DNA of 64,000 bases from Fragilaria crotonensis (Eukaryota; Bacillariophyta; Fragilariophyceae; Fragilariales; Fragilariaceae). Location of the stretch: contig JAKSYS010000009.1 in the NCBI GenBank assembly GCA_022925895.1, positions 244,481 through 308,480 on the forward strand, written 5' to 3'. A program made the position numbers and the translations under genes. Positions 11,719 to 22,238 of the stretch are shown one piece after another. The notes below the pieces were generated by a model that ran no database searches, was not told the DNA's origin, and saw nothing but the letters and a program-made list of their open reading frames with translations. Positions within the stretch are counted from its first letter, which is position 1. The number at the start of each line of letters is the position of its first letter.

Positions 11719-13641
11719 CTAGGATTGTCCGTTTCTTGGGCTGGTTGGCGTCGCCGTGCGACGAAGGACACGGAATCCTCGTTTCTTCTGCTCATCGGTA
11801 TTTGTTGGTGTGCTCGATTTGGCTCCAGCACCTGACTGTGAAGCAGGAATTGCTACAGAGTATATTCCCATGTCAATGCTAGACAGTTTGTCTGCGAATC
11901 TCGACAGCAACGAGAGCGGATCCTTGGTTTTCTTCATATTTGCCTTCAAGTCCTTTCCCAAATTGGCCATGGAGGCAATGGAGGCCTCGAGAGCCAGCAC
12001 TCGTTCCGTCATGGCAGCCAACTTGGCTTCAACGGCGCTGTTCTCTTCACTTGATACCTTGATCTTGTCTTGCTCCAGCTTGAATTTTTCCAATACCTTG
12101 ATGACAGGCTCCATCTTGAGATTATCGACAGCACGAGCTTCGGCAAGCGGAGTGTATCCAAAACCGTTCTTGACATTGATGGATTCTGGATACGTCGACA
12201 ACAGCACATTGACGACACTGGCATTGGCTCCATTCTGACACGCATAATGAATTGGGAGCTTCTCTTGATCATCCTTTATTTGTGCCGCTCGGGGGTACAC
12301 TCGCAACAGTGTTCGAATGACACGCTCGGATGCGTTCTTGCGACATGCGTGATGAAGAGGAAGACGTCCTGATCGTCCTTGCTTTGTGCTCCTTGGGCGA
12401 GGCCTTTAGTAGTGCATCAATGACCCCTCAGCAGCCCCTTGGAACATGCGTGGTGAATGGGAGACGACCCTCGTCGTCCTTGGACATGGCACTCTTGGGA
12501 AACTGGTCAAAGAGCATCAACGACGCCCTGCGGAGCACTTCAAACTTGCGTAGTGGAGGGGTAGACGGCCCTCGTCATCTTTGCATTGGGCACCCTTTGG
12601 ATGTGCGACGAGAAGAGTGTTAATCACTGCTTCCGATGCACCATAAAAGCAGGCACAATGCAATGGCAGCCATCCATCCTGGTCACGACTCCTCGCTCCC
12701 TCAATGTTTGCAGCCACCAAGGTTTCAATTAAGGATTCTGGTGGAGAAAGGACACACGCCTTGTGCAACGGCAAGAAACGTAGATTGCCATTAAACCCCT
12801 TGGTTACGATCCAAGTGTTGGCCTCGTCGGGGAACGAGTGTGTTCGAGCCGCCGCTGCGGGCCAATCTTTCTTGAGGATTAAACGGAAAAGGATCGTCCT
12901 GTTCTCGTAGTCCACTTCTGGTGCGCTTTGCGCTTCAGTTCCTTGATTAGTCTTGATGATACTATGTCCGGAACGGAATGGCATTCCTTTGGAAACTTCT
13001 TGCTGGAATCTCTTCATGGCGACAATGACAGCCTCCTTGTTTTGGGAGGCCGAGGTCTCAACCAATGCGAGAGGGACGCGGCCCTTTCGGTCTTTGACAT
13101 TAATGGACTCTGGGAATGCATTCAACAGAGTCAACACCACCCCTTTGGATGCACCGTTTCGGCAAGCGAGGTGAACAGGCAACATGCCTTGGTCGTCTTT
13201 CATCTGAGGACCATCTGGGTACGCAGCAATCAACGTCTCAATCAATGCAAGCGGAGAACGGAAGATGCATGTCGCATGTAGGGGGAGAAGACGCCACCTA
13301 ATCTTTGTCGATTGATGCTCTTTGCGAGAAATCCAAGTTCGAGCTTGCTGAGGATCTCGCTCAAGGATCGCCATAGCGCCATCCCAGTCCTTGCCTTCGA
13401 TGCGTTTGTACAACTCGGTTGACCCCGTATCGTAGTCGACTTCGGGCTCATCGTGATGGAGAGTGGTACCACCAAGCGACACGAGACCGGATCCTTGCCG
13501 TGCTAGAGTTACTCCGCCGACACTAGCACCTGAGTTGTTTTGGAAGCCATCTCCGAACTCTGAGTTCACTTGACGAAACGCGAGTGGATGCTTCGGAGGA
13601 AGGGTGGTTGTTGGTTGATTCCCCATTGTGCAAAGGGACAT
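11719..13641 (-). CDS. Ankyrin-repeat protein, frame broken between 12360 and 12545
   Basis: The 5' part (13641-12540) is open for 370 residues with five or six ankyrin-like units (for example DDQGMLPVHLACRNGASKGV, LPLHKACV, DGWLPLHCACFYGASEAV). The 3' part (12306-11719) resumes with LPIHYACQNGANASVVNVLL, then a coiled coil and a basic tail. Between them ankyrin units remain readable only by changing frame about seven times, and most changes are explained by one missing base in a short homopolymer (near 12368, 12393, 12425, 12436, 12456; also near 12510 and 12540). A second ATG at 13626 gives MGNQPT, an N-myristoylation-like start. It is a paralogue of the 1.3-kb ankyrin gene. Either a freshly broken gene or an intact gene with assembly errors; I favour the latter. 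Confidence 0.75.
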
Positions 13642-14634
13642 TCTTTATCAATGCGCACATACGGTGAACTGTGCACCTTTGGCCTTGTCGGGGATGTTTA
13701 GCGATGGTGAGCGACAGACAAAGTCGTGAGCGGGATCCTATCGCCAGTACGGCCAGTTCTTGAGTTTCCTTTACAAGAGCCATGCCAGAAATAATGTGAG
13801 CGAAAATTGGCGAGACATACTTATACATGTATACGTATCCATATGTTGTATAGGCTATGCGGCATGAAATATATTGTGATATAATGTATATAGCGCCAAT
13901 TGATCATAGAGTTTATCCTTTATAAATGATATGTTCCTTAATATATCTATTTATTTATTAAAGGTTCTTGAAGCCGATACACATACATGGAAAATGTCTT
14001 TGTATGACAAGTTAAGTGAATTTGTCATCGTGTATCGAGAATCGAGAGTGCGTTGAAGCTTGAAACGCGCAACATCACAAAATGCACACAGGAGAAATAT
14101 CGTACTGGTTACTGGTACAGCTGTACCTTTCGCTCAGGAGTTGATTGACTGCCAGAAGCTTGTCGCTTGGCAAGGGCATCGTCCCATGCACAGTACAGAC
14201 AGTACAGTGCTTTCAGTTCGCCGTTGGCTCAGAAGGTACCGTTACCGTAGTACTAATACATGACGGCACAGTTACACAAACGAAGATGGAGGTGCATCAC
14301 ATTACCACCTCATCGGAGTGCATGTCCTTACATGGAGTAAGTTACATTACCACCTTATCGGAATACATGTCCTTATATGGAGTAAGTTATATTATCACAT
14401 TATCGGAGTACATGTCCTTATTCCTTAAACATCAACCCCCAGCGGCTCGGAGTACAAGTATCCAAGAACTCAAGTATTTCCCAGATGACCTATCATGCCC
14501 ATAACGACACAAAACACCAGCTAACCAGTGAGGCGAACTTGAGGGCGTTATCCGATTGTTAACATAACCTCTTGTAGCACAAAAGGGTTTCTAAGCATAC
14601 CCTCCAGGATGGCGAAAGATAGTGAAAATCAAAA
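13642..14634. other. Intergenic region between ankyrin and nitrate reductase genes
   Basis: AT-rich to about 14050, then GTAC-rich words, a 45-bp tandem repeat and the nitrate reductase 3' end. No gene recognised. Confidence 0.5.
14299..14424. repeat. 45-bp tandem repeat, 2.8 copies
   Basis: Copies begin at 14299, 14344 and 14389 with ACATTACCAC or a close variant and contain ATCGGAGTNCATGTCCTTA. The third copy stops after 36 bp. Copies differ by a few substitutions. Confidence 0.9.
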
Positions 14635-17286
14635 CTAGAATGAGAATAGTTTTGACTTTTTGTGTCCAATAGCTGAAAGGCTTGGCTCACAGCCTTTCAC
14701 AATCATGATTGGAGGACCGCACATCAGAGTGTAGCAGTCATCGGCAGGCGGGTGCAAATATTCCTCAAACAGCGCCCTGTCTACAAAGCCAGTGGAATAT
14801 TTCCAATCTTTGGCCCACGAGTCGGAGAGAATGTAGTGCACCATGAACTTCTTTGGAAATTCTGCGGCCCACTCGTCCAGAGTTGATCTCATCAACAGAT
14901 CATTTTCCTCTCGGCATGCAAAGATCAGTGACATTTCAGTTGAATCTGATGAATTTCGAAGTACCTCGGCGGCAATTTGCATAACCGGAGTAATACCGGT
15001 TCCACCTGCAATCATGTTGAACTTGGTAGCGAAGCACTCTTCGCCATCAATGAAGAACTTTCCATTGGCAATGTATTCGAATTCACCAACTGGCCCTCGA
15101 ACCTCAAGGGTGTCGCCAATCTTCAACGAATCCAGGTATTGACTCATCTTACCCCCTTCTGGGAAACGATCACAAGGCTTGTACGCCTTGATGACAAATT
15201 TAACACATCCCACATCATAATTCGAAGAGATGGGTGTGTATCTTCTGAGGACCGTCTCGCCATTGATCTTGGCTGACAAGAACATGTGCTTTCCAGTTGG
15301 GAGGCCAAGTATGTGTTGCGGAGTTGGAAGGGCAAAGTCCAACATGATAGAATCGTGCGACAGGACAATCTTGTTTTGCAATGTTACGATAGTCTTGACT
15401 TTTGGATTGAGAGCCAGCTTGTTTCCTTTGGCATCGACCAATTCAGTAACTTCCTTCGGTTTGCTGACTAGGGAAGCCTTATCAAGGTCTCCGATGTAGT
15501 ATTTCTCAAGCATTTTCGTGGCTTTTGTGGAATGAATAGCAACGAAATCCTCAGTGGCGTCAGCACCAGCATTGATGATAATAGAGTCAATCCCACCAGG
15601 ATGGAGCTCAAGGTATTCAGTGCAGTCATACACTTTGTTGTTGACAATAATCCAGACGTCGTCTTCTGTGTTGTGCTTCTCAACTTCGGCAAGCGTGAAT
15701 TTCTTACCGGAAACTGCCTTTGGAGCGGCAGCAGGTGGTGCCTCTTGCACCTCTCCTTGAACCTCCAAGAGCTTTCCGAAACCGGCAGACTCTGGCTTAC
15801 CGGCAGCCGTTGTCATCCAGCCTCCGGTTTGCTGACCCGGCTGGGTAGGATGCTCGAAGCGGAAGACATGCTCTCCGGTGGCGGTCTTGTCCATGTGGAC
15901 TTTCACTCGGAAGACTTGGTTGTTGCCCATTCCCATGAGATTCCAGGTCACGTTATTCGGCTGCACATTGTTAGATTCGTCCCAGGCTCTGCACCATAAC
16001 TCCTTGCATCCAACGAGATCGGCGACTTTAAGCTTGTAGGACCACCAGTTCCAGCACCAGTACATACCGTAGTCAGTTGGCTTCTCCTTCCGCTCAAGTT
16101 GGGCGAGTTCCCAATGAATACCGGCATCAGTGGAGATTTCAACGCGAGTAATCTGGCGTCCTCCGCCCGTGTAGGCATATCCCGCAACTTCGTACTCCTT
16201 GTCAATGTTCTTGGCGATGGAGAGTGTCTCGTTGTGGTCAGGTGATGCAATGGCCGAGTTGATGTTCAGCTCGTTGAAAATGTATTCTGGCTTGTACCAC
16301 CATTGTCCAGAGAGAGACTCTTCAGCTGTTATCTGAGGAGGGAGGATGCGATTGTCGTGGTAATGGTAGTGATTTTTCGTCTCATGAGGGATGACGTTGA
16401 TGTGTTTAAGCCACTTTATCATGCGACCTCCGATGTAGCCTGGAATGATGAGGCGGACTGGAAATCCATGATCAGGTTGGAGCAGTTCTCCGTTAGCCTG
16501 ATACGCGACGATGATATCGTAGGCAGGGTTCATGGCTCGTGCAAGAGGGACGGAAGTTCCGTACTTGACAAGCTTTCCCCATTGTTCATCGGGGAATGGG
16601 CCTGGTCCAACCTTGTTCGGAAGATCCTCGACGCCGATGAATTCAACGTGCTTCCCAGCCATGTTCTTTTCGGAGACACCTACCTTGATTAGCAGGTCTC
16701 TGAGCATGACCCCCTTCCAAACATTTGTGGAGACACCTGATGGACCCCAGTTGAAGCCAATGGTCTGACGGATCATATTTTGCTCCTTACGTCGGTTTCC
16801 GGCACACACCAGCGTGACTGGCAATTCGCGAGGCTCCATTGCCACCAACTCATCCATGGTGAACTCGAGTGGATGTGGGACACACGATCCTCCGACACAT
16901 ACTGTGTGTTCCTCCCACTTGAGGGCCGGACATGCGCCGTGATTGCGAACGTAGTGAAGACTTGAGGGAGTGATGAAACGAGTCTGGTTGAGAATGTAGA
17001 GTGGTGGTTCAACGTTGAAGGGATGGCGACCAGTCAAACGCACGAGACGTCCATCACGTGGAACCCAGTCGTCGGGAGTACCAACATCGCGGTAGTCAGG
17101 ATATTCCTGAAGATCAAACATTGTCATCGCCGCTGCAACTTTCTCTGGAGGAGGAGTTTCTTCTTCGGCATTGATGAAAGGAACAGGGATGGCTCTTGGG
17201 TAAGGTCCATACAGTTCCTCGCATGTCGGTGTAGGTGACGGTTCTGAATCAATGATCTTCATAGAGGCTTCGGGTTTTGGAACCAT
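14635..17286 (-). CDS. NR: Assimilatory nitrate reductase (NAD(P)H)
   Basis: Reduces nitrate to nitrite in the cytosol, the first step of nitrate assimilation. Intact 883-aa single-exon protein. Molybdopterin domain about residues 75-330 with the molybdenum-ligand Cys161 in VTLVCAGNRR; dimerisation domain about 335-480 (YTGGGRQITRVEISTDAG); cytochrome b5 domain about 527-603 with haem ligands in HPGG (562-565) and His585; FAD domain with RRYTPISS (681-688) and GGTGITP (761-767); NAD domain with CGPPIMI (856-862). The hinge before cytochrome b5 (about 495-527) is Ala/Pro/Glu rich and lacks the phosphoserine 14-3-3 site of higher-plant enzymes. The final residues KLFSF are a little unlike the usual end but all domains are complete. 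Confidence 0.97.
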   Translation of the reverse strand: MVPKPEASMKIIDSEPSPTPTCEELYGPYPRAIPVPFINAEEETPPPEKVAAAMTMFDLQEYPDYRDVGTPDDWVPRDGRLVRLTGRHPFNVEPPLYILNQTRFITPSSLHYVRNHGACPALKWEEHTVCVGGSCVPHPLEFTMDELVAMEPRELPVTLVCAGNRRKEQNMIRQTIGFNWGPSGVSTNVWKGVMLRDLLIKVGVSEKNMAGKHVEFIGVEDLPNKVGPGPFPDEQWGKLVKYGTSVPLARAMNPAYDIIVAYQANGELLQPDHGFPVRLIIPGYIGGRMIKWLKHINVIPHETKNHYHYHDNRILPPQITAEESLSGQWWYKPEYIFNELNINSAIASPDHNETLSIAKNIDKEYEVAGYAYTGGGRQITRVEISTDAGIHWELAQLERKEKPTDYGMYWCWNWWSYKLKVADLVGCKELWCRAWDESNNVQPNNVTWNLMGMGNNQVFRVKVHMDKTATGEHVFRFEHPTQPGQQTGGWMTTAAGKPESAGFGKLLEVQGEVQEAPPAAAPKAVSGKKFTLAEVEKHNTEDDVWIIVNNKVYDCTEYLELHPGGIDSIIINAGADATEDFVAIHSTKATKMLEKYYIGDLDKASLVSKPKEVTELVDAKGNKLALNPKVKTIVTLQNKIVLSHDSIMLDFALPTPQHILGLPTGKHMFLSAKINGETVLRRYTPISSNYDVGCVKFVIKAYKPCDRFPEGGKMSQYLDSLKIGDTLEVRGPVGEFEYIANGKFFIDGEECFATKFNMIAGGTGITPVMQIAAEVLRNSSDSTEMSLIFACREENDLLMRSTLDEWAAEFPKKFMVHYILSDSWAKDWKYSTGFVDRALFEEYLHPPADDCYTLMCGPPIMIVKGCEPSLSAIGHKKSKLFSF

Positions 17287-18918
17287 TTGTTTAGGTTTTG
17301 TATTGATGCAAGGAAGGAAGGAAGGATGAGGTCAATCTTTAATGGTTTATAATTTAATGAATAGTTGGAGAGAAGAATTAAAAGTCCAACAAAGTGAGAA
17401 GTTGGTGTTGACCAAACTTTAACGATATTGTATTAATTACATTGTGATGCGTGATGATTGCCTCCGTCGGAATGACAATGTTGAAAACTTCCTGCAGATT
17501 GTAGATACACGTCCCTCGTCAGGGATTTTGACATACCGAATGCCAAGAAATACAATATGGTACGAAAACTGGAGTACTGGAAGAAGTAGCCAAGACAGAG
17601 GCGTTCGCTCTATGGTGTCAGGCCCTTCCTTTTGTTTCCGAGATTCGAGGAATTCACACATGCCAGGGTCAAGCGAGGGTCAAGCGAAGTACGGTAGTTA
17701 CTACAAGTACCTGGTACTCTTAGAGTATTCAGCCAGTACTTGCTCAATGTAACCCGAATTCACAAACACCCAGACTACTACTGGTACTTGTACCTCGGAC
17801 TATCGAGCTCATGTAGATGTATATACTGTTCTGCGTCACGTCTACAGATGTAAACATGTTTCGAAACTTCTCATTTTTTTCCACGTGATGATTCATTCGA
17901 CATGTGTTTGTCTTAAATAGAATGAAAGGCCACCAAATAGGGCTATTGTACGGGGGAAAGAATTCGGTATTCATTGTTCTTGAACTACAACATAATGTAC
18001 TCCCCTATAGTAACTATTGGAAAGGGCCAGCATTTTCATACGATGGGTCACTGTCGTTAGGTCCTATGTCAGCAGGAGCATCAACTTTTGCCACACCAGA
18101 ATATAACGAAAACACTGACAATGCCGGCAGTTTTGCAGGTGATGGAATTCAGTCGGTATGTACATATGTTGTACGGTAGATTCCTCCATCAAACGGCTGC
18201 CTCGCTCTCTACCAAACCATTTCCTGGTCTTCCAGTACTTGTACTCCTGTTATACGCCATTGAGTATTCATACCAAACCTGCATGTATGAGTATTTTACC
18301 ATTATTAGTCGTCTGTTCGGATCCAATTCGAATGTAATGAAATGACGTCAAGAATTACGTCACACGAATAAATCTGCTTGAGGGCCCCATAGACCATAGA
18401 CCTAGCTAGTGCAAGTAGCTAGTGCAAGTGACACATGTCGATCGGGGAAATTACGTAATCTTAGTTACATGCCTTTCCCTACACGCAGCCCCGAAGACTT
18501 GAATATAGTTGTATGATAGTAGTAGCAATGAAGGCAATGGGAATGATAAACATCGTAACAGCATTCTACCTGGCATTTTCATAGGTCAAACACGAACACT
18601 TACAACTGTAAGGACTAGGAGTGGTAATGGTGGCACTGCTGGAAAAGGTTGTAACCTTGTGCTCTATCTAATTATTTTCATAGTTATGTTCAGTTCTCCT
18701 GTTGTGTATGTAAAGGGAGAAAAGGTTGCTTCATGTTCAGAGATAAGTTCAAACATCCGCCGGTGTTATATACAGGGGGTGGGGATGCTGATAGCATTCA
18801 ATTCGGATTGGCGCAGACGAGGCTTTGTACAAAGTCTGTTTGCCATTGATTCTGAGCGGATGAGCGAGGTTGTTGTGCGCGTGTGCGCCGGTATGGAAAT
18901 ATACATCAATATACAGGC
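17287..18918. other. 1.6-kb intergenic region
   Basis: It holds the nitrate reductase promoter (next to 17287), several GTAC-rich patches (17690-17800) and the 3' flank of the fibrillin-like gene. Frames here are short; the longest (18509-18964, plus) is antisense to a conserved exon at its end and has no recognisable domain. No gene called. Confidence 0.5.
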
Positions 18919-20451
18919 TCAGGCTTCTGGGATTCGTACAAATGTGAAGATGGTTCCACGGTGACCTCGAACGATGCGAAGGCAATCATCCAAGTAAATC
19001 ACATCGACGTAGGCGATGCCGTGTCCACCAAGGGGTCGGGTGAATTCAAAGTCCATGGAGTTGTCCTCGTTGGCTTCGACAGGTGCTTGAGCTCCCATCA
19101 ACAACGAGGCTGCGAGGAGACGTAGCTTCTCTCCCAAATTTCGTTGAGGCAGTGGCCCGCTGTTGAATAGGCGTTCCCATTCTTTCTGGTCGGTGATATC
19201 GTCGTTGGGTTCAATGCGACCGCCGGTGAAGAATATGGAGAGGCGATTCGGGACTTTGGGGTCAGGAATAACGTATCCATAGGTAGTCATGATACCCTTG
19301 ATGGGGCGGCGAACATTCTTGTTAGGAGCGTCTGGGAAATCAGCGAGATTTGGTTCAATTGTGAAGGCGGTCACAATACTGGAAGAGAAAAGGAAGCAGG
19401 TGAGCGATGGAACACATCGAATGGAGTCGCATGCGTCACGGCGGAACTTACTCGTACTTGCGCAAAATGGATTGTCCACTTCCAATCTCCTCTCGCAAAC
19501 TCTTTGGACATCTTTCCATCAGATCCATTCGCTCCTCTGGAGTGACCACTTTGACTGGATTGAAGTTACCTTGCAATGAGCAGACGAGTTGGGTTGGAAG
19601 AAACATATCAAAGGACATACGCCCCAGAGTATACATTGGATCGCCGTCAGGGGTTTCACCCAAGCATCCGAAATAGCTAGCTTTGGTTAGAGTCATCCAC
19701 AGACCCTCAATGCTTCTCACACCAGTCTTGTTTGCGTAGATTCCTTCGGGATCACATGCATCCCAACCAGTCTCTGCATAATGGCGCACTAGAGGAATCA
19801 ACGCGTCCAGAATTCCTTTGTCTCCACGTCTCCACCAGAAACGGCCAGGGCATGTAAGAGAACATCCTTTGCTTGTTCCAGTGCCGGGACTTGCTTTGGA
19901 CGAATCACAGTAGGGATTGATCCGGCGAAGCATTCAAACGGCATGTCATCCAAATCCAAAGCAACAGGGCTGTAGTCGTCCGAAGGAAGGGTCAACGGCG
20001 AGCTAGGTGAATCCAGTTGCGAAGCGAAGACACTCGGTGGAGTGGTTCCGTAAGACAGTTCAACGTTTCCAGGACGCATGGCGATAGGACGGATAATGGC
20101 CAAGCCCTGAGGTACGCGAATCTGAGGTGAACAAGATGAACATGATCCATCACTCAGAGAAGGGTTTTGAGCTGCACGGCGCATAGCATCAATAGCAACG
20201 ACCCATTGATCATCATCGAGCGGCATTGTATGACCTTCCTCTTCTTGCTGCACCCATCGACGGTGCCATTCGGCGGCTTGACTGACTGCATGATCTGTAG
20301 CAGATTCGGTGAATCCAGCCTCTCGGCACTCATTGTCAAACTTTCCCCTTTCAGCAAACGTTACTGTAGCAGCAAAAGTAGCCGTAGCCTTGACAGCACG
20401 GGGTCGGATGATATGAGTTGTAGGAGTAGCAGTTCGTAACGCTTCCGCCAT
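18919..20451 (-). CDS. Plastid-lipid-associated protein / fibrillin-like, frame broken by an 8-bp duplication
   Basis: Exon 1 is 20451-19452 and exon 2 is 19378-18919 (GTAAGT...CCAG, phase 2). The C-terminal end reads YVDVIYLDDCLRIVRGHRG followed by TIFTFVR, close to the YLDxxLRIxRGxxGxxFVL ending of PAP/fibrillin proteins that coat plastid lipid bodies and thylakoids. A middle segment LWMTLTKASYFGCLGE also fits. The N-terminal 200 residues are low in similarity to anything I know, and no clear plastid presequence is visible. The frame changes at 19820-19835, where GTGGAGAC occurs twice in tandem on the coding strand. Counting only one copy gives a continuous frame through LLHALAVSGGDKGILDALIPL. 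The family call is moderate; the broken frame is seen directly. Confidence 0.65.
19820..19835. repeat. Perfect 8-bp tandem duplication inside the fibrillin-like exon
   Basis: GTCTCCAC occupies 19820-19827 and again 19828-19835. One copy is in excess by the reading frame. Eight bases is the target-duplication length of hAT transposons, so an excision footprint is a natural reading; replication slippage is the alternative. Confidence 0.85.
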
Positions 20452-21657
20452 TTTCAATTGCAAGAAATGAAATGACAGCCCTGAATGTTTTCGGAGAGTT
20501 TCGAGGTTTGAATAAAGTACAGTAACTGGTACCGATAATGGTAGCTTGTTATACTCAGTACAGTCGTCGTGTGAAAATCAAACGAAGGAGGAATTTGCAA
20601 TACCGTATTCTCCGGAGTAATTATGAGATGTTGATACAATGCTGTCAGTTGTTGCTTGTCTCTTAATGAAGGCAAGTCAATGTCCCTTTCATACAACTAT
20701 CAACGAAATAAGGTGGGATGCAAAGAACTACAACAGTGACAATGGGGCCACCTTTCCTTTCGTTTGTGGTGGGATGTGGGGTGACACTCGCCGTGATCGA
20801 AGATGAGATAAATGTGTGTGATGTTTGTTTGACTTCATTATTTTGCTTGGACGGAGCTTAAAGTGTCTATCTTGAAAGTGCGTAATTCCTGCATATCTTC
20901 CCGATAGATGTCCGACGGATGTCGTCATTCTGATAATCATCACTGAAAGTTGTGTTTGGGTTCGCAACTCGGGGTTCTCGTCCAAAAGCACCGAATTGCC
21001 CTCCCGATTCTAAGAACCGTGCTTTTAGGATGCTGCACAGGTCTGGAGCCGTCTGTTCACTGGGAAACCTAGTACGTACGTCAAACTCGAGAGACCCCCA
21101 CCCTTCTTGTGGCTCTCGTTGGCTTGGAAGCTACGAGGCCGAAAGACCCCACAGATCGCTGCGACGTATGAAAATAGGTTGCGATGTCTCTTTAACAAAA
21201 CTTCTTGGTTGTGATGCCTTTGCCCATGAATCCACCTCATTTATGGTACCTACTGGGGAATCACGAGTCAAGTGTTACGTGGGGATCCGTGAAGCTTTAT
21301 AAGGTAGGCATTCATAAAAGACCCAGTTTACGTGGCTTCTACGTTGGAACTTCAATTTCGAGCTGGTTTACGGATGTCTCTATGGGAGTCATCTGGGTTG
21401 TGACTCAAGTCCCTGCTTATCAACTGTGGTCTCCAGTCTCCAGTCCCCAGTCCGCAGTACATTAATAGCAGTACCGGTACAAGTACGGATGGGACCCCCT
21501 TTGGTCCCTTTTTTATGAATATGGCATAGTGGCATAGTGCATAGTGGGCAAGTGGGCACTGCCGTATACAGACCACTCGAGGACAATTATGTATGCGGAT
21601 GCAGAATTCTTACCAGGTACTAATCTTCGTTACGTTCCAGGTTTTTCTATCAAAGCT
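20452..21657. other. Intergenic region with no supported gene
   Basis: It contains the presumed promoter of the fibrillin-like gene near 20452-20700. Open frames up to 116 codons show no motif. GTAC-rich words occur near 20515-20570 and 21440-21480. Confidence 0.5.
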
Positions 21658-21665
21658 ATGACCTA

Positions 21666-21986
21666 CAGAGACGGGAATTTCTGAAAATATCAAACCCATG
21701 GGTACCCACGTAAAGCTACGCTCACGGAAGTACCAGCCCAAACCCACCCAGAACCCATACGATCTACCAAGACCTACCCAAACCCACCCAAACCCAGTAG
21801 TTAGTACTGGACTAGATGGCTCTACTACTACCGGTAGCAAACATCTACAGTCATTTTTTGCTATGATTTGCCGGCCCACCCAGACCCACCCATGAAATCC
21901 TGAGCTCACCCAAAACCCACCCTTAACCCAATGGGTTTGGGTGGGCCGTGGGTTTGGGTGGGCTGGGTTTGAAATTCCCGTCTCTG
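21666..21986. mobile_element. hAT-like MITE with perfect TIRs and 8-bp target-site duplication
   Basis: A 321-bp element beginning CAGAGACGGGAATTTC and ending in its exact 16-bp reverse complement. It is flanked by identical 8-bp copies of ATGACCTA (21658-21665 and 21987-21994). CAG-starting ends and an 8-bp duplication are the hAT signature. The interior is built of CCCACCCAAACCC words in the left half and their complements in the right half, so most of the element could fold into one long imperfect hairpin. No transposase ORF, so it is non-autonomous. The perfect ends and duplication suggest a recent insertion. Its TIR differs from the MITE at 3.0 kb, so the two are separate families. Confidence 0.92.
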
Positions 21987-21994
21987 ATGACCTA

Positions 21995-22238
21995 TGACAT
22001 CGCGAATTGGGACTTCTGGGAATCCAGAATGGATTCTCACCCAATTCTTATGATCGACGATTCAATTTCTATATGTCGTTCAGTATAGAGTGTATAGAAA
22101 GATTTCAGAACATTTTAAGATTCACTTCGAGATAGGCTCCTCCGAGGTCTGGGTGTCAACTTACAACTTACCCGTGTGTCCCTATACTCCGAAGTTTTAC
22201 ACGAATACATTAGGTCTCATGTTTCTTCCTCGACTAAG
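21995..22238. promoter_or_regulatory. Upstream region of the PBP-Hint gene
   Basis: The 0.24 kb between the MITE and the likely start codon at 22239. The reading frame stays open upstream to 22176 but only from a GTG codon, so 22239 is preferred because it begins a signal peptide. The hAT-like MITE lies immediately upstream and could influence expression; this is inference. Confidence 0.35.

Noticed and set aside
11719-12545. Reading the broken ankyrin region as introns
   Set aside because: Changes of frame occur within a few codons of each other and the ankyrin units continue across them, leaving no room for introns.
14843-17238. Several antisense frames of 60-155 codons
   Set aside because: They are shadows of the nitrate reductase coding sequence.
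18509-18964. 151-codon plus-strand frame
   Set aside because: No motif, overlaps the conserved last exon of the fibrillin-like gene antisense, and has a low-complexity start.
22176-22238. Upstream start for the PBP-Hint gene
   Set aside because: It would start at GTG and hide the signal peptide; ATG at 22239 is preferred.
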